Of a DNA stretch of 64,000 nucleotides, positions 57,214 to 64,000 are shown in pieces. A program made the position numbers and the translations under genes. Positions within the stretch are counted from its first letter, which is position 1. Every line of letters starts with the position of its first letter. The notes under the pieces were generated by a model. That model was not told the origin of the DNA and searched no databases. It was given only the letters and a program-made list of their open reading frames with translations. Source of the DNA: Marinobacter alexandrii (GTDB lineage Bacteria > Pseudomonadota > Gammaproteobacteria > Pseudomonadales > Oleiphilaceae). The stretch is from assembly GCF_005871205.1 (NCBI RefSeq), contig NZ_SWKM01000015.1, positions 419,005 through 483,004 on the forward strand. The letters are read 5' to 3'.

Positions 57214-58131
57214 TCATAAGCCGTAGTACTTTTTAGCTGCTTCCGTGATGACAGCTGTGGCAACTGAAACACCTGCTTTCCATGTACCATCCGCCGCCTT
57301 CTTAATATTTGACGCGATCCAACTCTTTGCTTTTTGTCCGAACGGCTCCACCTCACCCTCTGGCTCTTCTTTCTCTAGAATCGCGGCGAGCGATGCTGCA
57401 TCCTCTTCTGCTATTCCAGATTCTGCGAGCTGCCTTACAAATGACGCAGAGTCACGCTCGTTAACATTTACCAAAACGGTTGATCTGTGACCTCCCGCCA
57501 CGGCCGTAGCTACGTTTCCATAAATAATCTGCTGTGAGATTTGTTGAACCTTCTCCGAGTTGGTGTCAGTGGTTTTTGAGGCCCCAAAAGATACGTCTGC
57601 AGCCGCGGGAATTGACTTTTCTAGCTCCAAAGTCAGTTCAAGAATACGGCCGCGGACCGCCTGTTGAATTTCGGTTAACGAATTTCTTGAGATTGTTCCG
57701 CTCACAGAATTGCAGGCGTAATCCTCGTAGACTTTCCCTTGTAGTAATAGAATCAGATTAGAGGCATCTATACCCAAAGATCCGCTTTCAGCGCTACCTC
57801 TTACTAGCTCTTCGACTCCAGCAATACTTTCCCTGATTTCGAAGCTCACCCAGCTGTCTCCGGCAAATTGCTTGATAAGGTAGGCGGGAATTGGGGCATT
57901 TTTTATTCCAGATCCAAAGGGTCCCGAAAAGGTACCTTTGTAACTAACGCCAACTATTCGATATGAAGGTACTTCTACATCCTTGGGATAACCCTCTGAT
58001 TCATGCTTAACCCACTCTTCGAGTACATCGCTCCCCAGTCTAGAAGCTAGGAATCTGAGTTTAAGAAGAATCGACCCTAACTCGGCTCCTTCTTGAACGA
58101 CGGTTTCTTGAATCTCATGCAGTAAAGGCAC
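57214..58131 (-). CDS. AbiTii-domain protein, putative abortive-infection gene (cassette)
   Basis: The N-terminal 75 residues read PLLHEIQETVVQEGAELGSI, then ILLKLRFLASRLG and EEWVKHESEGYPKDVEVPSY, which is the AbiTii pattern (helical domain ending in an NxELxGYP-like motif). The middle is unknown, and a Gly/Ala-rich segment and a hydrophobic C-terminus (about 275-300) follow. I use the GTG at 58131 after GAGG; the longer frame to 58224 lies in an attC. AbiTii domains occur in abortive-infection-type genes, so a phage-defence role is plausible, not shown. Confidence 0.8.
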   Translation of the reverse strand: MPLLHEIQETVVQEGAELGSILLKLRFLASRLGSDVLEEWVKHESEGYPKDVEVPSYRIVGVSYKGTFSGPFGSGIKNAPIPAYLIKQFAGDSWVSFEIRESIAGVEELVRGSAESGSLGIDASNLILLLQGKVYEDYACNSVSGTISRNSLTEIQQAVRGRILELTLELEKSIPAAADVSFGASKTTDTNSEKVQQISQQIIYGNVATAVAGGHRSTVLVNVNERDSASFVRQLAESGIAEEDAASLAAILEKEEPEGEVEPFGQKAKSWIASNIKKAADGTWKAGVSVATAVITEAAKKYYGL

Positions 58132-58167
58132 CCTAAATTCCTCTAGATGGTTTTTCGGTTGCTGAAG

Positions 58168-58233
58168 GAGTAACGCCCCACCAAGCGGCGGATAATAGTT
58201 GGCTAAAACTGTGAACGCAGCCAACTGTTATAC
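58168..58233 (-). repeat. attC site (short)
   Basis: GAGTAACGCCCCACCAAGCG on the left and CCAACTGTTATAC on the right, 66 bases, with GTTGGCT and AGCCAAC inner arms. Confidence 0.82.
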
Positions 58234-58275
58234 GTCCTACCTGATTGGCTTTTATTATTTTGCGGCATAAATTTA

Positions 58276-58893
58276 CTACTGACTTGAACTAAAGTTACTA
58301 ATTATTTCCGAATCAGATTTTTCCTTACCTTCTTCTAATGAATAGTTAAAGCTTACTTGAGGGTCACCTGATAGTTTAGAGTATAGAAATGGTCTTAATA
58401 TTCTAGTCTTATTGTCATTATACTGGCTTCGATTCTTCTTATTCGAATTCCTCTTAGCTGAAAAACAGTAAATTTTTCTTGGATCCTGACTATCGCTCTT
58501 TGATAAAGATTCGACCATAACAACGTCTATTTCTTGACTTCTGTGCAAACCTGCTGATAGGGGGATAAATCCAGAGAAATACTCATAAAATTGATTCAAA
58601 ATATCACGCAAATTTTCTGACCACTCAATACCAAAATATTTTCTGAGTTCTTGAGCAGAAATAAGGAGCTGAGTTGTATTAGCTGGCACAACTAAGTTTT
58701 CAGAAATATTATTCTTTTTTAAGAACTCGAGTTCTAAAAGTGCATACTCTGGTCTGTCGGCATCATTATCATCGTATAATTTGGCCAGGACAATATAGTC
58801 TATCGCTTTAAACTTGAACGGAAACGCATCGATCACCCAACCGTTACTTTCCATGTCTTTTTTTAGTGTTCTGAGATTTTCCAATACGTTCAT
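58276..58893 (-). CDS. DUF6037-like cassette protein
   Basis: The 205-residue protein has a segment FKFKAIDYIVLAKLYDDND, then YALLELEFLKKNN and ENLVVPANTTQLLI, which resembles DUF6037 as I remember it; this is a weak assignment. The gene is strongly AT-rich and uses rare-looking codons, unlike the core genome, which suggests recent transfer. No TM segment. Confidence 0.65.
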   Translation of the reverse strand: MNVLENLRTLKKDMESNGWVIDAFPFKFKAIDYIVLAKLYDDNDADRPEYALLELEFLKKNNISENLVVPANTTQLLISAQELRKYFGIEWSENLRDILNQFYEYFSGFIPLSAGLHRSQEIDVVMVESLSKSDSQDPRKIYCFSAKRNSNKKNRSQYNDNKTRILRPFLYSKLSGDPQVSFNYSLEEGKEKSDSEIISNFSSSQ

Positions 58894-59008
58894 ATCGTTA
58901 CCATTTAAAATCTACAAAAGTTATTGGCATTACAATCCAAATTTCTTTAACTGTAAAGATAAGATAATGTGAAAAGGCTTGTTTCTCAGGGGCGAATTTA
59001 ATCGAAAA

Positions 59009-59072
59009 ATATAACGCTGAGCACAGTGGCGTCCGGCGGCCATCGGCCGCGTACTGCTGCGCCTGGTTATGA
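59009..59072 (-). repeat. attC site (short)
   Basis: ATATAACGCTGAGCACAGTG on the left and TGCGCCTGGTTATGA on the right, 64 bases, with inner GGCGGCCATCGGCCGC. Confidence 0.86.
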
Positions 59073-59315
59073 ATTTGCACTACAACCACCGGCCTTCACC
59101 ACACGTTGCGTTGACGCCGGATATTTACCAAGCAGTGATGCAGGTCGAATGGGACGGGGCGAAAAATTGCCACCGCAGTTGGGACACTGATTAGCCAAAA
59201 CACCAGATGCACAGGATTTGCAGAATGTGCATTCAAATGTGCAGATGACAGCCTCGAGAGAGTCAGGTGGCAAATCCTTGTCACAGCACTCGCAATTCGG
59301 TCTCAACTCGAGCAT
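59067..59315 (-). CDS. DUF1272 zinc-ribbon protein (cassette)
   Basis: The 82-residue protein reads MLELRPNCECCDKDLPPDSL, then CTFECTFCKSCA and QCPNCGGNF, the DUF1272 pattern with eight Cys likely binding two zincs. Function unknown. TAA stop lies in the attC core. Confidence 0.92.
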   Translation of the reverse strand: MLELRPNCECCDKDLPPDSLEAVICTFECTFCKSCASGVLANQCPNCGGNFSPRPIRPASLLGKYPASTQRVVKAGGCSANS

Positions 59316-59333
59316 AGAATTCTCCCTGCTGAT

Positions 59334-59417
59334 TCATAACGCCAGCCAGCATGCGCGGCTACGGAATGGAGGCGAAGCCGCAATGCAGCCGGCGTCGCGT
59401 GCCTGGCCTTGTTATGC
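59334..59417 (-). repeat. attC site
   Basis: TCATAACGCCAGCCAGCATG on the left and CCTGGCCTTGTTATGC on the right, 84 bases; the left and right arms CCAGCC...GGC and inner GGCGAAGCCGC are clear. Confidence 0.9.
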
Positions 59418-59999
59418 ATTTGGGAGCCTTCCGCCATTCCCGTCGGCCTCTTCCAAAAGCTCTTTTACCCTAATAATTTCGGTGACGATGGGTTCCATTT
59501 CGTGGTCAATGTCTAGAAGACGAAAAACACCAACGTCAGTGAAGAAAGCACGAAATAGATGACCTGGCACACCATCATCGGTTGGTTTTGGACCAACATA
59601 CTCTGGAATTACGACTCCTACGATACCTTCCGATAGATAGCGATCAAGGCGCTCGTCAAAGTGTTCAATAGCGTTCCTGAGATCACGTGAATAAAGAGGA
59701 TTTTCTTCATCGATATTTAACGAACCACGTAGATGAGCGCCACGTTCCCCGTGCCCTTTTCGGACTGGCCAGAAATAGCGCGATAATGCTGCTCCATGAA
59801 CAATAATATTCTGAAGGTCATTTAGTATGGCTTGAGTAAGGGACCGCTCGAGACCATCTTCCATTGCGTTTTCTGGAAGATTATCAAAGGCACGAGAAAT
59901 GCGTACGATTGAGCGAAAAGCCGACTGAGCATTGAACAACATGCCATGGATATAGAAAGCCTCATAAGGTGGCCAGATCCGGCCGTCTACCACTGCCAT
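59412..59999 (-). CDS. HEPN-like helical protein (cassette)
   Basis: The 195-residue, mostly helical protein contains SRDLRNAIEHFDERLDRYL near residue 105, an RNxxxH element as in HEPN ribonuclease/toxin domains. The start is the ATG at 59999 after AAGGGG. HEPN proteins are often toxins or anti-phage RNases, but this single motif is weak proof. No partner antitoxin is visible in the cassette. Confidence 0.7.
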   Translation of the reverse strand: MAVVDGRIWPPYEAFYIHGMLFNAQSAFRSIVRISRAFDNLPENAMEDGLERSLTQAILNDLQNIIVHGAALSRYFWPVRKGHGERGAHLRGSLNIDEENPLYSRDLRNAIEHFDERLDRYLSEGIVGVVIPEYVGPKPTDDGVPGHLFRAFFTDVGVFRLLDIDHEMEPIVTEIIRVKELLEEADGNGGRLPNA

Positions 60000-60014
60000 C
60001 AATGTTCCCCTTGT

Positions 60015-60101
60015 GCAAAACGCTGAGCTAAGCGGCGCCCTGACAAGGGCGTCCGGTGGACCGCCGATAGGCCGGGAACAGACTTAAGCGACTGGTTATG
60101 A
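60015..60101 (-). repeat. attC site
   Basis: GCAAAACGCTGAGCTAAGCG on the left and AAGCGACTGGTTATGA on the right, 87 bases, with inner GCGCCCTGACAAGGGCGTC. The arms AGCTAAGCG and TTAAGCGACT pair imperfectly. Confidence 0.87.
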
Positions 60102-60487
60102 GTCGCTGTGATTGCGCCAACCTTTTGATTTTACTATATTGCATTCCGCACCTCGGTGCCATATTCCCCTAAAAAAGGGGACTCAACTAAGGAGGTACAT
60201 TTTGGCCAAATTTTTGAGATCCCCATCATTGAACCAGACGGAGCGAGGTTTGGCTTGTAGCTGATGGGGAGTACTGACGTAAGGGAGTAGCTGGTGGATC
60301 TACGCGGCGGAAGGAAACCGGCTCAACATGCATTGACGAATGTGTGCTGACTACCGGCGGAAACAACCCGCGGTGAATTCAGTTGCCAGACTAGATTGCT
60401 ACAAGTAAACGCCTACCTTCACCGGTGTATGAATACTAATTCGAGGTCTAGTCGCCCCTTACTCTATTTCCGGCTCCATCAATCAAC
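60102..60487. other. Cassette without a convincing ORF; inverted repeats inside
   Basis: This 386-base cassette has no long frame. The plus strand shows a CCCCtaaaaaaGGGG hairpin (about 60165), then AAGGAGGT followed by a TTG with about 20 codons, then an inverted repeat ATCCCCATCA...TGATGGGGA (about 60210-60270), and two related CCGGCGGAAA-like blocks. It could encode a structured RNA or a very short peptide; nothing is certain. Confidence 0.5.
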
Positions 60488-60591
60488 TCATAACGCCTGC
60501 GTAAACGGCGGTTTTTGCGCAGCGAAGCGGAGCAAAAGCCGTCCGGTGGAGGGCCTTCAGGCCCGGAACGTATTTGACGCACTTGTTAGCT
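60488..60591 (-). repeat. attC site (long)
   Basis: TCATAACGCCTGCGTAAACG on the left and TTGACGCACTTGTTAGCT on the right, 104 bases, with GGGCCTTCAGGCCC inner stem. Confidence 0.88.
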
Positions 60592-60871
60592 GGGGGTATC
60601 GATGAAGACCAATCCCTGGCTAACAGCTCGACGGCATACTCCGCTGCCCTGGCACCGCAATACGCTGATGCACTTTTACCAAATCACCGCCGTTGATGCG
60701 CTGAATGAACCTGAACATCAAAGTAGCAGAGCGCGACCGAATTTTCGGTGGACTGCCCCACAAGGTGAACACCTAGAATCGTTTCAATACCGGTGACAGA
60801 CCGAACTACCAAACAGCACGCGGACTATGCCGGCCAAGGCGCTTAGCCACCCAAAAGACCGAAGCACTACC
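60592..60871. other. Cassette with only a reverse-oriented short ORF
   Basis: The 280-base cassette has no frame in the array's direction. See the 64-codon plus-strand ORF at 60602. The flanking cores GTTAGCT and AGCTAAC mirror each other. Confidence 0.45.
60602..60796 (+). CDS. Small plus-strand ORF in cassette (doubtful)
   Basis: A 64-residue frame from the ATG at 60602 after TGGGGGTATCG, reading MKTNPWLTARRHTPLPWHRN. It is basic and Trp/His-rich, unlike typical proteins, and opposite to the array. It may be a real short gene or chance. Confidence 0.3.
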   Translation: MKTNPWLTARRHTPLPWHRNTLMHFYQITAVDALNEPEHQSSRARPNFRWTAPQGEHLESFQYR

Positions 60872-60956
60872 AGCTAACGCCGCTCAGCACGCGCGGCTAC
60901 GAAATGGAGGCGAAGCCGCAATGTAGTAGACGTCGCCGTGACTGGCCTTGTTAGAT
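60872..60956 (-). repeat. attC site
   Basis: AGCTAACGCCGCTCAGCACG on the left and ACTGGCCTTGTTAGAT on the right, 85 bases. It is nearly the same as the attC at 59334 in the part GGAGGCGAAGCCGCAATG. Confidence 0.88.
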
Positions 60957-60997
60957 GATTTTCACTTGAAAGCAAGATTACCGCCTTTACCCTTGTG

Positions 60998-61351
60998 CTA
61001 CTCATCCGCAAGAAATGGGTTGTTCTTTGGTTCGCGGCCCTTATGACGCAAACAGGCAGACCGAAGTATTTCCGCCTTTGTTTCGTTGGTGACATCGGTA
61101 AGGCTATTCAAGTAATCGACGGCTTGGCCTTTTCTCTTCCAGGCCGCCAATGCACCTTCAATGTATTGATTCTTAAGGACTGAATCATTATGTGCGTTTG
61201 CGCTCTCAACCGCTTTAGAAAGCTCCGCAATTTGTTTTGAGGCTTCCACTTCTTGGCTTTGCAGACTCTTCAAATAGTATCGATGCGTCATGAACCATGA
61301 AAAGAGCGCAGACAGTGCGACTAACAACAAATCGTATAGTGTCGGGTTCAT
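60998..61351 (-). CDS. Small membrane-anchored coiled-coil protein (cassette)
   Basis: The 117-residue protein has an N-terminal transmembrane helix (about 5-22) and then a charged, helical region (SLQSQEVEASKQIAELSKAV) and a basic end. I do not recognise it. A good site AGGTGAAAG precedes the ATG. Confidence 0.7.
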   Translation of the reverse strand: MNPTLYDLLLVALSALFSWFMTHRYYLKSLQSQEVEASKQIAELSKAVESANAHNDSVLKNQYIEGALAAWKRKGQAVDYLNSLTDVTNETKAEILRSACLRHKGREPKNNPFLADE

Positions 61352-61356
61352 CTTTC

Positions 61357-61457
61357 ACCTAACGCTGAGCTTAGCGGCGACCTTGTAATGGAGGCGAAGC
61401 CGCAATGAAAAGGGCGTCCGGCGGCCAACGGCCGCGTACTACAGCGACTTGTTAACA
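61357..61457 (-). repeat. attC site (long)
   Basis: ACCTAACGCTGAGCTTAGCG on the left and CAGCGACTTGTTAACA on the right, 101 bases, with GGCGGCCAACGGCCGC and GGAGGCGAAGCCGCAATG in the stem. Confidence 0.88.
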
Positions 61458-61847
61458 GATGCCCAGCTTCCCAATAAGGTCACCGAATCCCCAGATCAAT
61501 GTACCGCAAATAGATACGGCAATACCGATGAGGACTTTGTTGCCCGTTTTTCTTGATGTCTCGTCGGTTATCCGAGACTTCCCATGTTCATCTCTGCTGG
61601 CAAAGCCGAACGCTGATGCGTGAGATAAATACACCCCTTGATCAAATACGGGCGAGCTTACGAGGAGTAGCCCAGCAACAGTGATCACTGAACCAAACCG
61701 TGAGAACCAAGTCCAGTCACAACCTCGCTGTGAAAGGTAAATACCGATCAATGCTGAAGTGGTAGCTAGGATCAGGACAAAAACTGAACTGCCGAATGGC
61801 TTTATAAACCTGTCCAGCACATGAACGTCATGGTGACTGATGCCCAA
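61452..61847 (-). CDS. Three-helix membrane protein (cassette)
   Basis: The 131-residue protein has transmembrane segments at about 20-38, 48-66 and 103-122, with a polar loop between the second and third. The start is a TTG after GGGAG. I know no family. Its TAA lies in the attC core. Confidence 0.7.
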   Translation of the reverse strand: MGISHHDVHVLDRFIKPFGSSVFVLILATTSALIGIYLSQRGCDWTWFSRFGSVITVAGLLLVSSPVFDQGVYLSHASAFGFASRDEHGKSRITDETSRKTGNKVLIGIAVSICGTLIWGFGDLIGKLGIC

Positions 61848-61860
61848 ATCTACTCCCTAC

Positions 61861-61938
61861 TGTTAACGCAGAGCTTTGCGGCAATTTTGGAGCCGCGAAG
61901 CGGTGGAAAAATTGTCCGCCAACAGCGTCTTGTTAGGC
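61861..61938 (-). repeat. attC site
   Basis: TGTTAACGCAGAGCTTTGCG on the left and ACAGCGTCTTGTTAGGC on the right, 78 bases, with CAATTTTGGAGCCGCG and AAAAATTG inner arms. Confidence 0.86.
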
Positions 61939-62742
61939 ATTGTTCGGCTCACATAAATCGTGTTCTTTGAATAAAATAGCCAACTTTTCGAAAGATACCT
62001 GATAGCTGACATCGCCGTTATCCAACAGCGCTCGGACATTATCTATGAAGTCCCATAACACTCGCCTCCAGCTAAAAGAGCTGTGATTCAATGAATCCTG
62101 AAGAATCAGCGTAGAGGTCAAAATAGTGTTCGAGATTACCGTGATCTGCGAGGGAAACGTAGGCGATGGCTGAAGCTTTGTAATGGTGTAAAAGTCTTGC
62201 TCACCATCATTGGCCATAGGATGGACGTGACTTGAGGCATAGTCGTAGCCGTATTTGTAAAGAAATTCCATTCCCATGTCTTTAGCGACATCTTCCGCCC
62301 TCGGGCGCCGCCACTTAGGCTTGTTTTTTTCGAGAGCTTTGATGCGTGCCTTTTTCTCCTCACTAATTTCATATACCCAGCCGACAGCCTGATCCTTGAA
62401 GAGGGCATCGCTTTTTACACGGTTTTGGCTCTTGAATTGTTCGAAAAACGACCAGTCATCGAAAGCTTGAAAGTCGTCATTCACTCCGAGGCTGTGTAAA
62501 TGAAACATTCTATCGACCAAGGCTCGATGTATAACCCAGGAATTTTGAGTGTCACCGTTATCCCAAAGAGAAAAAACGCTTTTAAGCGTCATGGCTGAGC
62601 GGGCAACGAAGTTCCTGATAATTACATTCTTAGTGTCACAGTCGTGTTTGGCGAATGAGAAAAGCACCATTCCACTGACCGCATAGAGTGCATCTGCGGC
62701 AGCTCGGTACACCTCAATGGTTTGATACTGCTTCTCAGCCAT
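61933..62742 (-). CDS. DUF5677-type protein (cassette)
   Basis: The 269-residue helical protein begins MAEKQYQTIEVYRAAADALY. It has a conserved-looking SWVIHRALVDRMFHLHSL and the later YDYASSHVHPMANDG segment, typical of DUF5677. Function unknown. I used the ATG at 62742; upstream residues fall in the attC. Confidence 0.8.
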   Translation of the reverse strand: MAEKQYQTIEVYRAAADALYAVSGMVLFSFAKHDCDTKNVIIRNFVARSAMTLKSVFSLWDNGDTQNSWVIHRALVDRMFHLHSLGVNDDFQAFDDWSFFEQFKSQNRVKSDALFKDQAVGWVYEISEEKKARIKALEKNKPKWRRPRAEDVAKDMGMEFLYKYGYDYASSHVHPMANDGEQDFYTITKLQPSPTFPSQITVISNTILTSTLILQDSLNHSSFSWRRVLWDFIDNVRALLDNGDVSYQVSFEKLAILFKEHDLCEPNNA

Positions 62743-62748
62743 GCTTTT

Positions 62749-62833
62749 GCCTAACGCCAGCAATAAACGGCGCCCTGACAAGGGCGTCCGGTGGAGGCCG
62801 AAGGCCGGAACGAATTTAATTGCCTTGTTAAGC
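62749..62833 (-). repeat. attC site
   Basis: GCCTAACGCCAGCAATAAAC on the left and AATTGCCTTGTTAAGC on the right, 85 bases, with GCGCCCTGACAAGGGCGTC and GGCCGAAGGCC stems. Confidence 0.89.
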
Positions 62834-62839
62834 GCTGCA

Positions 62840-63154
62840 CTACAAGCCACGCTCAATGGCCTGCTTTACCACCGGAGCCACGGTTTCCGGCGTGATTCCA
62901 CGATCGCTGCAATACTTGGTCTGCAGCCAGACAGATAAAGGCTTCTGGCCTTTACTCGCATTGCAACCGCAGCAGCAAAGGGCAATATTTTCCCGAGTAA
63001 TGATGCTGGCATCGTTGATGATGTGCTCCCAACTAGCCGCAGACTTTCTCGATACTTTCACAGAGGTAAACTCATTGCCGCAATAGACGCATACCGTATC
63101 GCGCGCTCGGATCTCTTTTTCGAGCCAGTCCGGAATGTTCCAATTATTTGCCAT
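62840..63154 (-). CDS. HNH endonuclease (cassette)
   Basis: The 104-residue protein has the zinc/HNH layout RDTVCVYCGNEF, then ASWEHIINDASIITRENIAL and CCGCNASKG. The His-Asn-His-type metal site appears complete. Such single-domain HNH proteins occur in restriction and phage-defence contexts and in phages. Confidence 0.87.
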   Translation of the reverse strand: MANNWNIPDWLEKEIRARDTVCVYCGNEFTSVKVSRKSAASWEHIINDASIITRENIALCCCGCNASKGQKPLSVWLQTKYCSDRGITPETVAPVVKQAIERGL

Positions 63155-63175
63155 TGCTCGTGCTTACCTTTTACC

Positions 63176-63262
63176 GCTTAACGCGAAGCTAAGCGGCGCC
63201 CTGACAAGGGCGTCCGGTGGACGGCCGTCAGGCCGGGAACAGACTTAAGCGACTTGTTATAA
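63176..63262 (-). repeat. attC site
   Basis: GCTTAACGCGAAGCTAAGCG on the left and AAGCGACTTGTTATAA on the right, 87 bases. The inner part GGCGCCCTGACAAGGGCG equals that at 60015. Confidence 0.89.
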
Positions 63263-63850
63263 GCCAAAGTGCACCCCTAGAGAGTTGGCTGCCACGAACG
63301 CGCCAACACCAAAAAGACCATAGGACGAGAGCACAACAACTATATTGAAACAATTTATCGAATGGCCAACTTTCACCCAATCACTAGAGAAAGCTAGTTG
63401 TGACAAATAGGTCGTGCCTGCAGCCAACGCCGCGCAGAGCACGCCTAAGCAGAAAATGAAAATTGAAGTTGTAAGGCTGCCCGCGACAACTTCCGAAGTT
63501 TGCGTTTCCCAAATTTTTCCAGTGAAAGCTAGCAACGCAACAGCTGCGCCACCGTTTACCACCATGCTTGATCTAAGAGCGGACTGCCCAGTAGTGATGA
63601 CTGACCGAAACATTGCTAATGAGTGTGCAGTTTGATTATTGGCGTACGCAATATTTCGGTCGTTCGCTGCGTTGAACTTGGCCAGCTCGGCTTCCTGGTT
63701 TAGCGACTTGTAATATGTATCGTTCTCGACGTCTTTATCAAAAAGCTTGAGGTAGTTTTCCATAGCCTCAATGGAGACGGTGGAATGGCCCTGCTCCTTT
63801 GTTTGGCTCAGTGCGAGCCGTATTTCTTTAAGAACTTCACTTGCTTTCAT
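63257..63850 (-). CDS. Membrane protein with coiled-coil N-terminus (cassette)
   Basis: The 197-residue protein has a helical soluble part (about 1-90) and then about four transmembrane segments (about 95-115, 125-148, 165-190). No family recognised. The helical region then membrane-pair layout recalls effector proteins of abortive infection, but only in shape. Confidence 0.7.
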   Translation of the reverse strand: MKASEVLKEIRLALSQTKEQGHSTVSIEAMENYLKLFDKDVENDTYYKSLNQEAELAKFNAANDRNIAYANNQTAHSLAMFRSVITTGQSALRSSMVVNGGAAVALLAFTGKIWETQTSEVVAGSLTTSIFIFCLGVLCAALAAGTTYLSQLAFSSDWVKVGHSINCFNIVVVLSSYGLFGVGAFVAANSLGVHFGL

Positions 63851-63871
63851 CTAGCACCATGTTCAATTGGC

Positions 63872-63972
63872 TTATAACGCTCAGCTTAGCGGCGCCTTTG
63901 TAATGAAGGCGAAGCCGCAATGAAAAAGGCGTCCGGCGGCCATCGGCCGCGTACTACAGCGACTAGTTAGAA
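63872..63972 (-). repeat. attC site (long)
   Basis: TTATAACGCTCAGCTTAGCG on the left and CAGCGACTAGTTAGAA on the right, 101 bases. It is closely similar to the attC at 61357. Confidence 0.88.
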
Positions 63973-64000
63973 GCCGGTTCACCCGATGGTTTTCGATCCG
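63963..64000 (-). CDS. C-terminal end of the next cassette gene (partial)
   Basis: The frame reading DRKPSGEPASN ends on a TAG inside the attC right end. Another frame stays open past the core, so the true reading frame cannot be settled from 38 bases. Confidence 0.3.
   Translation of the reverse strand, partial: DRKPSGEPASN

Noticed and set aside
58898..59089. 63-codon minus frame at 58898-59089
   Set aside because: It spans the attC at 59009 and has no family; treated as non-coding.
60102..60487. Group II or group I intron in the ORF-less cassette
   Set aside because: Introns of the attC-targeting class would show a domain V hairpin and often a reverse transcriptase gene; neither is visible.
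63872..64000. Integrase gene start at the window end
   Set aside because: The last bases are still inside an attC and the end of another cassette gene on the minus strand; no integrase motif is present.

Overview
The window reads as chromosome from a gammaproteobacterium, most likely Marinobacter or a close marine relative. This is inferred from the conserved rne-rluC / maf-yceD-rpmF-plsX-fabD-fabG-acpP-fabF-pabC block, the absence of fabH between plsX and fabD, and the general protein style. No rRNA or species-diagnostic gene is present.

Region 1 (1-28.5 kb) is core genome. It holds fatty-acid synthesis (pabC end to plsX, minus strand), rpmF and yceD, maf, an S49 peptidase, a HAD phosphatase, rluC and divergent rne with a long leader. 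It continues with small conserved proteins (UPF0149, PHP nuclease, YciI, SH3/coiled-coil, PilZ, RraA), the ppsA/ppsR pair, a giant M16 peptidase, a PEGA-MORN repeat protein, a membrane-anchored response regulator, a MobA-like transferase and an unusual double PTPS/QueD protein. Region 2 (28.2-39.2 kb) has tRNA-Glu and tRNA-Ala next to gltX, znuA under a perfect Zur box, an AEC permease, a BLUF photoreceptor, a PEP-CTERM protein, OsmC and a GlxA-type regulator, an oxidoreductase and sdaA. Region 3 (39.3-43.7 kb) is a looser set of exporters, regulators and small proteins.

Region 4 (about 43.7 kb to the window end) is an integron gene-cassette array that is not visible as such from the proteins alone. 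About 23 attC sites (whole, decayed or interrupted) alternate with mostly minus-strand single genes. Each site has a left core such as CATAACGC, an imperfect palindrome, and a right core such as TTGTTATGC or TTGTTAGGC. Many genes stop on the TAA inside the attC core. Gene direction puts attI and any integrase to the right of the window; no integrase is seen here, so this is either the distal part of a sedentary chromosomal integron or an integrase-less attC cluster. The far (left) end is decayed: truncated phzF, a brnT/brnA pair with stops and a frameshift, and a PD-(D/E)XK scrap. Two IS110/IS1111-type copies sit inside attC sites at equivalent positions, and an IS1182-type element is inserted at an attC core.

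Cassette cargo includes an AbiTii-domain protein, a DUF6037-like protein, a protein with a HEPN-like RNxxxH motif, DUF5677, an HNH endonuclease, a ParB-like protein, an orphan AbrB-type antitoxin, three unknown membrane proteins, GNAT, VOC, ABM, DUF1272 and DUF3024 proteins, and cassettes with no convincing gene. The mixture of decayed toxin-antitoxin genes with abortive-infection-like and nuclease-like genes makes an anti-phage role for part of the array plausible, but that is inference.
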